Below are positions 1 through 5,068 of a DNA stretch of 5,068 nt, piece by piece (the stretch's first letter is position 1; each line of letters opens with the position of its first letter). The translations under genes were made by a program, and so were the position numbers. The stretch covers positions 1 to 5,068 of the forward strand of contig JAEUVI010000398.1 in NCBI GenBank assembly GCA_016787105.1, written 5' to 3'. The notes beneath the pieces were generated by a model. The model did no database searches, was not told the origin of the DNA, and worked only from the letters and a program-made list of their open reading frames with translations. Source of the stretch: Chitinophagaceae bacterium (GTDB lineage Bacteria; Bacteroidota; Bacteroidia; Chitinophagales; Chitinophagaceae).

Positions 1-704
1 GCAGGACCTGATTTTGCAATACGGTTTTCAACATCGAAAGAAATTACGAGTTTGTCAACACGCTTTGCTGTGCTAGTTACTTTCTCTTTACCATTTCTCT
101 TCTCATTGATCGGTGTGATCTGGAAGTTAGCAGCTGCGAAAGTAGAACCAACATCTACTGTAGACTGCAATTCCTGTTTTTCAGAAGTTGTAGTAGCCAG
201 GTTTTGCTCTAAAGTTGTTTTTTCTGCTGTTAACTGTGTATTTGAAGCGGTCAGATTTTGGTTTTCACCAGTAAGGCGTGTAACCTCGGCTTCTAAACCG
301 TCAATTTTACCATTCAGTTCAGATATAAGTGTTTTTGCCCTGGCTAATTCAGCCTGTGTAGCATTTTTATTTCTGAGAATGTTTGCGATTTCGCCTTTCA
401 GTTTAGCGATATCACTTTGTCTTTCTGATAACTGGCCCTGAAGATTATTGTTAGAACCTGTTAATGAATCCAGGCGAATTGTAACGTCATCATACATTTG
501 TTTCAAAGAATCTCTTTGAGACATATAGCTTACGCTTTGCTGTTCAGTTTGCTGAAGTTTTTCACCTGTTTTATTTTTGTCATACAGGAGGTAGCCCCAT
601 GTACCAAGCAGGCCAGCCGCCAATATACCAATCAGTATATTTTTGGAACCGCTTCTTTGTGGTTCATTCTGCGGTGTAGCAGAAGGATAATTTGTTTCTG
701 TCAT
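1..704 (-). CDS. Single-pass membrane protein with long coiled coil, function unknown (C-terminus cut by window edge)
   Basis: An uninterrupted frame runs from ATG at 704 leftwards off the window, giving 234 complete codons without a stop. Residues 1-21 are a polar, Pro/Gln-rich tail (MTETNYPSATPQNEPQ). Residues 22-41 form one hydrophobic segment (ILIGILAAGLLGTWGYLLY), best read as a membrane anchor rather than a cleaved signal peptide because it lies after a polar tail and has no cleavage motif. Residues about 46-183 are rich in Gln, Glu, Lys, Thr and Leu with leucines at heptad-like spacing (for example LTRLTGEN-like and LTAEKTTLEQNL stretches), indicating a coiled coil. From about residue 188 the composition changes to a mixed, probably beta-rich domain (FQITPIN, VDKLVISFDVENRIA) that continues outside the window. 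I do not recognise the family; coiled-coil similarity may attract SMC-like labels, but no ATPase motif is present. The start is the only Met ahead of the membrane segment in this frame. No Shine-Dalgarno sequence and no TAnnTTTG element were found upstream. Confidence 0.85.
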   Translation of the reverse strand, partial: MTETNYPSATPQNEPQRSGSKNILIGILAAGLLGTWGYLLYDKNKTGEKLQQTEQQSVSYMSQRDSLKQMYDDVTIRLDSLTGSNNNLQGQLSERQSDIAKLKGEIANILRNKNATQAELARAKTLISELNGKIDGLEAEVTRLTGENQNLTASNTQLTAEKTTLEQNLATTTSEKQELQSTVDVGSTFAAANFQITPINEKRNGKEKVTSTAKRVDKLVISFDVENRIAKSGP

Positions 705-750
705 TGTTGAATGTTTTAGTCCTGAAAATTGTTTTTGAAAGGTCTTTGAA

Positions 751-793
751 CATTTTTTCAATTTTTCTGCCTCTTCCAGACATTGAAAAAATG
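751..793. repeat. 12-bp perfect inverted repeat with inner stem in divergent intergenic region
   Basis: CATTTTTTCAAT at 751-762 is the exact reverse complement of ATTGAAAAAATG at 782-793. Inside it, TCTG (766-769) pairs with CAGA (777-780), leaving a 7-nt loop (770-776) and a small asymmetric internal loop. The structure could form in RNA from either strand or be a dyad bound by a protein. It lies 47-89 nt upstream of the ATG of the minus-strand coiled-coil gene, so a long leader of that gene would carry it. The outer stem has only two G-C pairs, and it is not followed by a clean T-run after a GC-rich stem, so I do not call it an intrinsic terminator. The rest of 705-901 shows no gene I would support. 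Confidence 0.55.
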
Positions 794-862
794 ATTTCGA
801 ACCCATAATTCCGAAAACCGTGCCAGAATCTTCTAAGTTTATACACGGGCTGTCAATAACCC

Positions 863-895
863 TTGTTTTTGAGCGGCTTTTACTCTGTATCTTAG
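863..895 (+). promoter_or_regulatory. Probable holA promoter (Bacteroidota type, imperfect)
   Basis: TATCTTAG at 888-895 matches the Bacteroidota -7 consensus TAnnTTTG at all but one fixed position. A TTG at 863-865 lies 22 bp upstream and could be the -33 element; a second candidate, TTTG at 868-871, has a 16-bp spacer. Only 6 bp separate the -7 element from the holA ATG at 902, so the message would be leaderless or nearly so. The match is imperfect and the spacing is at the edge of the known range. Confidence 0.4.
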
Positions 896-901
896 CGCCT
901 T

Positions 902-1900
902 ATGTCAGCGGAAAAGATTCTAGGAGAATGGAAAAAAGGGATGTATAAACCTTTGTATTGGCTTGAAGGTGAGGAGAGTTACTTCATAGATAAGGTTGTA
1001 AATTTTGCGGAACATAATATACTCAATGAAAGTGAAGCTGGGTTCAATCTTACGGTATTTTACGGGAAAGATGCGGATTGGGCAGCAGTAATCAATGCCT
1101 GCAGGCGCTACCCGATGTTTGCAGAAAAGCAGGTGGTAATATTGAAAGAAGCGCAGCAAATGCGGGATATTGAAAAATTGGAGCCCTATGTTGAGAACCC
1201 GCTTTCATCAACCATATTCGTGGTTTCCTATAAAGAAAAGAAAATAGATGGCCGTACCAAAATGGCCAAACTCCTGAAAGAAAAAGCGGTATTACTCCCT
1301 ACAAAAAAAATGTACGAGAATCAATTGCCGGAATGGACCAAGGATCTTGTAGAGTCTAAAGGATTTACTATTACCCAAAAAGCACTGCGCCTGGTTGTAG
1401 ATCATATCGGAAATGACCTTAGCCGGATAGATAATGAAATTGAAAAGATTTCGGTAAACCTTGGGAAACGAAAGAATATAACAGAGGAAGATATTGAAGA
1501 GTATATAGGCATCAGCAAGGAGTTTAACGTATTTGAGCTACAGTCGGCTATTGCTTCACGTGATTTAGAAAAGGCAATCTGCATTATTCAATATTTTGGC
1601 GCTAATCCCAAGGCGGCCCCGATACAATTAATACTGCCATCCTTATATGGTTTTTTCAGCAAGGTATTTATGATTCATGGAGTGGGTACAAAAGATGAAA
1701 AAACGATTTCCCAAGCAACCGGTATCAACGCATATTTTATAAAGGACTATATGAAAGCAGTCCAGACTTATAACTATGCAGGAGTGGAAAAAATATTGTT
1801 GCTGCTGCATGAGTATAACCTGAAAAGTGTGGGAGTAAACAGCGTTGGCAATAGCGATGCAATACTGCTCAAAGAAATGGTCGTTAAAATTATTGCGTAA
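902..1900 (+). CDS. holA: DNA polymerase III, delta subunit (clamp loader)
   Basis: This 332-residue protein has the usual HolA length of about 330-345. The delta subunit binds and opens the beta sliding clamp within the clamp-loader complex in the cytoplasm, as part of chromosomal replication. Sequence support runs along the protein: YWLEGEESYFIDKV at residues 19-32 is the family's N-terminal strand and helix. RRYPMFAEKQVVILKEA at 68-84 is the segment following the clamp-contacting region. Domain II carries GNDLSRIDNEIEKI (170-183), and the collar-domain linker contains GISKEFNVFELQSAIASRD (203-221). As expected for delta, there is no Walker A P-loop. The C-terminal helix (LLKEMVVKII) is also typical. 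The ATG at 902 is chosen because the conserved N-terminus begins right after it and a promoter-like -7 element sits just upstream. It is convergent with ribF, with 3 bp between the stop codons, and shares no operon in the window. Identification rests on remembered family patterns and is strong. Confidence 0.94.
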   Translation: MSAEKILGEWKKGMYKPLYWLEGEESYFIDKVVNFAEHNILNESEAGFNLTVFYGKDADWAAVINACRRYPMFAEKQVVILKEAQQMRDIEKLEPYVENPLSSTIFVVSYKEKKIDGRTKMAKLLKEKAVLLPTKKMYENQLPEWTKDLVESKGFTITQKALRLVVDHIGNDLSRIDNEIEKISVNLGKRKNITEEDIEEYIGISKEFNVFELQSAIASRDLEKAICIIQYFGANPKAAPIQLILPSLYGFFSKVFMIHGVGTKDEKTISQATGINAYFIKDYMKAVQTYNYAGVEKILLLLHEYNLKSVGVNSVGNSDAILLKEMVVKIIA

Positions 1901-1903
1901 GAT

Positions 1904-2872
1904 TTAATCCTGCAGCACTTTCAAACTTTCTATTTTATCCAGGTCTATCTGCTTTACTAATGCTTCCAGCGAGTCAAACTTCAATTCTGGCCGCAGATAT
2001 TTTTTAAGATAAACGCGGATGGTAGTATCATAGATGTCTTCCGCAAAATCAAAAATATTTACTTCAATCATTCGCTTTGTTCCATTCACAGTTGGCCGAA
2101 AGCCAATACTCATCATGCCTTTAAGGAAGTCAGAAGTGGGGAGTTGGGAGTGAGAAATATCGTCTTTTACTTTTTCCTTTTTTACATACACGGCATAGAT
2201 CCCATCTCCCGGAATCAGTTTTTCCTCATCTTCTATTTGCAGGTTGGCTGTGGGATAACCTAATGTTCTGCCAATCTTATCGCCATGCACTACTTTACCC
2301 TCAAAGAAAAAAGGATAACCCAGCAGTTTTTCAGCAACCGATATATCTCCTTCCTGCAGCGATTCGCGGATTTTAGTAGAGCTGATTGCTATTTCATCCA
2401 ATACATGTTTGGGAATTTCTTTCAATTGGTAATTATAAACTAGCGCCTTTTCTTCAAGTAATAAATAGTTGCCGCTTCTCCCTTTGCCAAAACGGTGGTC
2501 GTAGCCGATGATAATGGTTTGGGGGTTGAACTTTTCAACGAGGAAGTTTTGGATATAATCTTCTGCAGATTGGTTAGAAAAATCTGCTGTAAATGGCACT
2601 ACCACGAGGTGGTCAATACCCAGGGATTCCAGTAATTCCTGCTTTTCGGCAAGGGTGTTTATCAGCCTGACCGGCGCAGCGCCATGTGCAACTATTTTTC
2701 GCGGATGAGGATGAAAAGTGATAATGACCGTTTCCCCATTAATCGCGGCGGCTTCTTCTTTCAGTTTCGTGATTATCCGGCGGTGTCCCATATGCACACC
2801 ATCAAATGTGCCAATGGTTATCACAGCATTACGGAAGAGGGGCAGTTGCCCGATATTATGGTGTACCTGCAT
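1904..2872 (-). CDS. ribF: Bifunctional riboflavin kinase / FAD synthetase
   Basis: RibF phosphorylates riboflavin to FMN, then adenylylates FMN to FAD, in the cytoplasm. The 322-residue length fits (usual 305-320). The N-terminal adenylyltransferase domain (about 1-183) has the nucleotidyltransferase signature GTFDGVHMGH (21-30), TFHPHPRK (52-59), GYDHRFGKGRSG (123-134) and ISSTKIR (163-169). The C-terminal flavokinase domain (about 184-322) has HGDKIGRTLGYPTANL (196-211) with the PTAN motif, GDGIYAVYV (222-230), SIGFRPTVNG (255-264), IEVNIFDF (269-276) and LRPELKF near the end. All key motifs are intact. The odd feature is residues about 231-250, where a longer, low-similarity loop containing SHSQLPTSD separates two conserved strands. 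That loop is encoded by a short DNA repeat also present in purM. The start at 2872 is supported by a good promoter 11 bp upstream. The gene is divergent from purM and convergent with holA. Confidence 0.95.
   Translation of the reverse strand: MQVHHNIGQLPLFRNAVITIGTFDGVHMGHRRIITKLKEEAAAINGETVIITFHPHPRKIVAHGAAPVRLINTLAEKQELLESLGIDHLVVVPFTADFSNQSAEDYIQNFLVEKFNPQTIIIGYDHRFGKGRSGNYLLLEEKALVYNYQLKEIPKHVLDEIAISSTKIRESLQEGDISVAEKLLGYPFFFEGKVVHGDKIGRTLGYPTANLQIEDEEKLIPGDGIYAVYVKKEKVKDDISHSQLPTSDFLKGMMSIGFRPTVNGTKRMIEVNIFDFAEDIYDTTIRVYLKKYLRPELKFDSLEALVKQIDLDKIESLKVLQD
2126..2154 (+). repeat. Degenerate GGAGTTG heptamer array inside ribF (copy 1 of dispersed repeat)
   Basis: On the plus strand this reads as four degenerate heptamers: GAAGTCA, GAAGTGG, GGAGTTG, GGAGTGA, then G. 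Positions 2128-2154 match 3736-3762 inside purM at 24 of 27 bases without gaps, including an identical 13-base core AGTTGGGAGTGAG. ribF is on the minus strand, so the repeat is translated in antisense as about residues 240-249 (SHSQLPTSDF), in the loop between the conserved GIYAVYV and GMMSIGFRPTV strands of the flavokinase domain. From memory, family members have a much shorter loop here. Confidence 0.65.
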
Positions 2873-2883
2873 AGAAATTGCTG

Positions 2884-2912
2884 CAAATATAAACTCCCGG
2901 AACTAAAGCCAA
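2884..2912 (-). promoter_or_regulatory. ribF promoter, Bacteroidota type
   Basis: Read on the minus strand, TATATTTG (2891 down to 2884) matches the Bacteroidota -7 consensus TAnnTTTG at every fixed position. TTG (2912 down to 2910) lies 18 bp upstream, a good position for the -33 element. The ribF ATG begins 11 bp after the -7 element, giving a leader of only a few bases. No Shine-Dalgarno sequence is present, which is common in this phylum. Confidence 0.65.
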
Positions 2913-2941
2913 TAAAATCATCAGCTTGTGCTTTCATCACT

Positions 2942-2949
2942 TACTTTTG
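2942..2949 (+). promoter_or_regulatory. purM promoter -7 element, Bacteroidota type
   Basis: TACTTTTG matches the consensus TAnnTTTG exactly and ends 9 bp before the ATG at 2959. No clear -33 TTG is found at the usual distance; the nearest TTG (2926-2928) has only a 13-bp spacer. The following bases GCAGCGAATT resemble GCAGCAATT found directly after the ribF -7 element on the other strand, so the two starts are near mirror images. The very short leader makes the purM message leaderless if translation begins at 2959. Confidence 0.5.
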
Positions 2950-2958
2950 CAGCGAATT

Positions 2959-4179
2959 ATGAAATCCTGCACTACTCAACATTTTATGTATTTCCCTTCG
3001 GAAAGTAAAGAAGGCCTGTATGCGCAGCGTGGCGTATCTGCACAGAAGGAAGAGGTACATGCGGCAACGAAAAAATTAGACAAGGGGCTTTATCCGAATG
3101 CTTTTTGTAAAATATACAAGGACGTACTTTGTAATGATGACAATTGGGTAAATGTAATGCATGCCGATGGCGCTGGTACTAAAAGTATTCTTGCCTATTT
3201 GTACTGGAAAGAAACAGGTGATGTTTCTGTCTGGAAGGGTATTGCACAGGATGCAGTTGTCATGAACCTGGATGATTTATTATGTGTTGGTATTTACGAT
3301 AACCTTATTTTTTCTTCAACAATCGATCGGAATAAAAAGCAAATACCTGCTGAGGTGCTGGAAGCGATTATCAATGGTACGCAGGAATTATTTGATACAC
3401 TGAAAGGGTTTGGAATAAACATTACCTATATGGGCGGTGAAACGGCTGATGTAGGAGATGTGGTAAGAACGATCGCTGTGAATGGCACCATGACAGCGAG
3501 ATGGCCTAAATCAAAAATCATTTCCAACGAAAAGATAAAAGCAGGGAATGTCATTGTTGGATTGGCCGGATATGGAAAAACAAACTACGAATCGGAATAC
3601 AACAGCGGTATAGCAAGCAACGGGCTTACCAGTGCAAGGCATGATATGCTTGATAAGTATTACGCTGATAATTTTAAAGAGTCGTATGATAACTCGTTGA
3701 ATAAGGAAGTGGTGTATATAGGGCCTTATAAAATGAGTCAGGAGTTGGTAGTTGGGAGTGAGCAAATCTCTATTGGTAAATTGCTTCTTTCCCCAACGAG
3801 AACTTTTGCGCCGGTAATGAAGGAATTGCTGGAAAATCATTTTGACGCTATCAATGGTTTAATTCATTGCAGTGGCGGCGGGCAAACCAAGTGCATGAAA
3901 TATGTACCGGAAAATGTACGCATCGTAAAAGATAATTTATTTGAACCACCTGTTATATTCGATTTGATTCAGAAAGCCAGTAAATCTTCTGACGAAGAAA
4001 TGTACCAGGTATTTAACATGGGTACAAGGATGGAGATATATACAAATGAAGAAAATGCCGATGAAATTATATCGGCATCAAAAAGTTTTGGTGTAGACGC
4101 AAAGGTGATTGGAAGGGTAGAAGAGAGTGATAAGAAAGAGTTGGTAATAAAGACTGGAGGCAAAACATTACGTTATTAA
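2959..4179 (+). CDS. purM: Phosphoribosylformylglycinamidine cyclo-ligase (AIR synthetase), Bacteroidota type
   Basis: PurM uses ATP to close FGAM into 5-aminoimidazole ribonucleotide (AIR), the fifth step of de novo purine synthesis, in the cytoplasm. The 406-residue protein follows the PurM/AIR-synthase fold in its Bacteroidota form, which is longer than the roughly 345-residue enterobacterial enzyme. Counterparts of classical PurM motifs are visible: HADGAGTKS (68-76) for DGVGTK, MNLDDLLCVG (102-111) for MCVNDLLVQG, GGETADVGD (159-167) for GGETAEMPG, SNGLTSARHD (220-229), LLLSPTRTFAPV (275-286) and HCSGGGQTK (303-311). The start is uncertain: Met at 2959 follows the -7 element by 9 bp, whereas Met at 2986 (residue 10) would leave a leader of about 30 nt. 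The conserved part begins near YAQRGVSAQKEEVH (21-34), so both remain possible. A frame extending upstream to 2926 runs through the promoter and is not used. Residues 260-268 are encoded by the repeat shared with ribF. Divergent from ribF; not clustered with other purine genes here. Confidence 0.92.
   Translation: MKSCTTQHFMYFPSESKEGLYAQRGVSAQKEEVHAATKKLDKGLYPNAFCKIYKDVLCNDDNWVNVMHADGAGTKSILAYLYWKETGDVSVWKGIAQDAVVMNLDDLLCVGIYDNLIFSSTIDRNKKQIPAEVLEAIINGTQELFDTLKGFGINITYMGGETADVGDVVRTIAVNGTMTARWPKSKIISNEKIKAGNVIVGLAGYGKTNYESEYNSGIASNGLTSARHDMLDKYYADNFKESYDNSLNKEVVYIGPYKMSQELVVGSEQISIGKLLLSPTRTFAPVMKELLENHFDAINGLIHCSGGGQTKCMKYVPENVRIVKDNLFEPPVIFDLIQKASKSSDEEMYQVFNMGTRMEIYTNEENADEIISASKSFGVDAKVIGRVEESDKKELVIKTGGKTLRY
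3734..3762 (+). repeat. Degenerate GGAGTTG heptamer array inside purM (copy 2 of dispersed repeat)
   Basis: The plus strand reads as four degenerate heptamers: TGAGTCA, GGAGTTG, GTAGTTG, GGAGTGA, then G. Positions 3736-3762 cover exactly nine codons (residues 260-268, SQELVVGSE) and match the ribF copy at 24 of 27 bases in the same DNA orientation. The segment lies between conserved YIGPYKM and ISIGKLLLSPTRTFAP, a stretch that is variable in remembered homologues. Here the repeat is read in sense, whereas in ribF it is read in antisense. Confidence 0.65.
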
Positions 4180-4194
4180 TTCATCAGTTTTTAA

Positions 4195-5068
4195 TCAAAT
4201 AACCTTATAAGCTTTATCAATAAAAGCAGTTGTGGATATTCCATGGCTGCTTTTAATTTCATCAACAAGGATAATGTCTCCGGCGTTAGCAGATTTTAGA
4301 AAGTTGAGTGTATATTGTTCGAGTGCAATTCCCTTGTTCTTATACTCTCTCATTTGGTCATTCTTTTTATCTATTATGGTGATCCGGAAACTTGAAATGT
4401 CCTTTTTTTTGAGTCCTAATAGTTTTTCTGTGGTTATTTTTTTTAAGTCGTCTTTTACTATTGTGGGAAAAGTTTTTTCATAGTTGTCAAACATGTTTCT
4501 GAAAGATGTATTGGCTGAAACTGAAAAGTCAAAGCGTTGCTTCCTGTACGCAGACACTTTTTTGCCATTTTGCATTGCAGGTACCCATTTAGGACCCTTT
4601 TGTATCATCTTAATAGCTTCTTTTTCCATACCATATCCATGGTTAGTAAGCGATTTGATGTCGCGTACGGAACCATCTTTGTTTACAATAAACTGAATCC
4701 AGACTGTATAATTTCCACCAGGAGCTTTGTTTTCGGTGCCTATGTTTTTATTCAACTTCCTGTCAACATAGATTTGCCAGGCTCCTTCACCGCCAGGAAA
4801 CATTGCTTCAATTTCTGGTTTTTCATAAACACTATCCTGGGTTTTATTCTGATCTATCTTTACTTTCTTATCGAAAGACGAAACGAATTCAGTCCAAAGT
4901 GAACTATATTTTTGTTTTGTTTTTTCTATTGTATGTTTATTAACAACTGAAGCAGTGCCGTCATCAAATACAAATCCGGTTATCTGATTATTGTCGACAA
5001 GTAACTCTGTAATTTTTGAACCCCAGTATGTTCCGCTGATTTTTCCATCTGCCTCTCTGAATATAGTT
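4195..5068 (-). CDS. TonB C-terminal-domain protein, likely periplasmic or envelope (N-terminus cut by window edge)
   Basis: The frame is open from the right edge to the stop at 4195, giving 290 visible residues. The first Met seen, at 4803, is internal: the 88 codons upstream are uninterrupted, and EKPEIEA precedes it as in the family's typical lead-in to the FPGGE motif. Layout: visible residues 1-60 (IFREADGKISGTYWG, ITGFVFDDGTASVV) form a beta-rich segment I cannot name. A Lys-rich linker follows, then FPGGEGAWQIYV (encoded about 4800-4765). A TonB-C-like core spans about 4710-4520, with YTVWIQFIVNKDGSVRDI, MEKEAIKMI and PKWVPAMQNGKKV. The last roughly 100 residues (FRITIIDKKND, AGDIILVDEIKS) form an extra domain that recalls the C-terminal repeats of gliding-motility protein GldM, a weak resemblance. 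TonB-C domains normally contact outer-membrane receptors, but many Bacteroidota proteins with this FPGGE variety are not transport TonBs, so the partner is unknown. Convergent with purM, 15 bp apart. Confidence 0.82.
   Translation of the reverse strand, partial: TIFREADGKISGTYWGSKITELLVDNNQITGFVFDDGTASVVNKHTIEKTKQKYSSLWTEFVSSFDKKVKIDQNKTQDSVYEKPEIEAMFPGGEGAWQIYVDRKLNKNIGTENKAPGGNYTVWIQFIVNKDGSVRDIKSLTNHGYGMEKEAIKMIQKGPKWVPAMQNGKKVSAYRKQRFDFSVSANTSFRNMFDNYEKTFPTIVKDDLKKITTEKLLGLKKKDISSFRITIIDKKNDQMREYKNKGIALEQYTLNFLKSANAGDIILVDEIKSSHGISTTAFIDKAYKVI

Noticed and set aside
52..710. Plus-strand open frames at 52-441 and 498-710
   Set aside because: They lie antisense to the coiled-coil gene, and their Ser/Phe/Cys-rich translations are what a complement of Gln/Glu/Lys-rich coding sequence produces.
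664..846. 60-codon minus-strand frame starting MYKLRRFWHGF, overlapping the start of the coiled-coil gene
   Set aside because: It overlaps the first codons of the better-supported coiled-coil gene in another frame, has no recognisable motif, and its composition follows the AT-rich leader and hairpin sequence.
844..855. TTGACA with TATAAA on the minus strand upstream of the coiled-coil gene
   Set aside because: The two hexamers are only about 7 bp apart, far too close for a sigma-70-type promoter, and Bacteroidota primary sigma factor uses a different consensus.
2926..2958. Upstream extension of the purM frame to ATG at 2926 (MCFHHLLLQRI)
   Set aside because: The extension runs across the perfect -7 element at 2942-2949 and adds residues unlike the family's N-terminus.
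4173..4200. Possible terminator between purM and the TonB-C gene
   Set aside because: Only a weak 5-bp AT stem (ATTAA with TTAAT) is present; there is no GC-rich hairpin followed by a T-run.
4801..4803. ATG at 4803 as the start of the TonB-C protein
   Set aside because: The frame stays open for 88 more codons to the window edge, and the residues before this Met (EKPEIEA) fit the usual lead-in to FPGGE, so it is internal.
4232..4902. Plus-strand frames at 4232-4483, 4484-4696 and 4537-4902
   Set aside because: They are antisense to the TonB-C gene, overlap one another and show no family pattern.

Overview
The window looks like chromosomal core-genome DNA from a member of the Bacteroidota, most likely a Chitinophagaceae-type or related genome. 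Four things point there. The proteins closely resemble Bacteroidota HolA, RibF and the Bacteroidota variety of PurM. The last gene encodes a TonB-C-domain protein with an FPGGE motif of the kind typical of that phylum. The promoters match the Bacteroidota -7 element TAnnTTTG. No start codon has a convincing Shine-Dalgarno sequence. I see no tRNA, rRNA, insertion sequence, phage gene or CRISPR array.

Layout from left to right. Positions 1-704, minus strand: the N-terminal 234 codons of a single-pass membrane protein with a long coiled coil, cut by the left edge. Positions 705-901: a 197-bp divergent intergenic region holding a 12-bp perfect inverted repeat (751-793) and a probable holA promoter next to the start codon. 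Positions 902-1900, plus: holA, the DNA polymerase III clamp-loader delta subunit. Positions 1904-2872, minus: ribF, bifunctional riboflavin kinase/FAD synthetase, meeting holA tail to tail with only 3 bp between stop codons. Positions 2873-2958: an 86-bp divergent promoter region for ribF and purM. Positions 2959-4179, plus: purM-type AIR synthetase (purine biosynthesis). Positions 4180-4194: a 15-bp gap with no convincing terminator hairpin. Positions 4195-5068, minus: the C-terminal 290 residues of a TonB-C-domain protein cut by the right edge.

The genes do not form one pathway or operon; each neighbouring pair is divergent or convergent, so each is probably its own transcription unit. HolA serves replication, RibF makes FMN and FAD, PurM makes the purine precursor AIR, and the two outer genes are probably envelope proteins.

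The most unusual signal is a short G/T-rich repeat of about 28 bp, four degenerate copies of the heptamer GGAGTTG. It occurs twice on the same DNA strand, inside ribF (2126-2154) and inside purM (3734-3762). Because the two genes run in opposite directions, it is translated as two unrelated peptides, each in a variable loop next to conserved enzyme motifs. This looks like a dispersed element that tolerates in-frame residence in essential genes.
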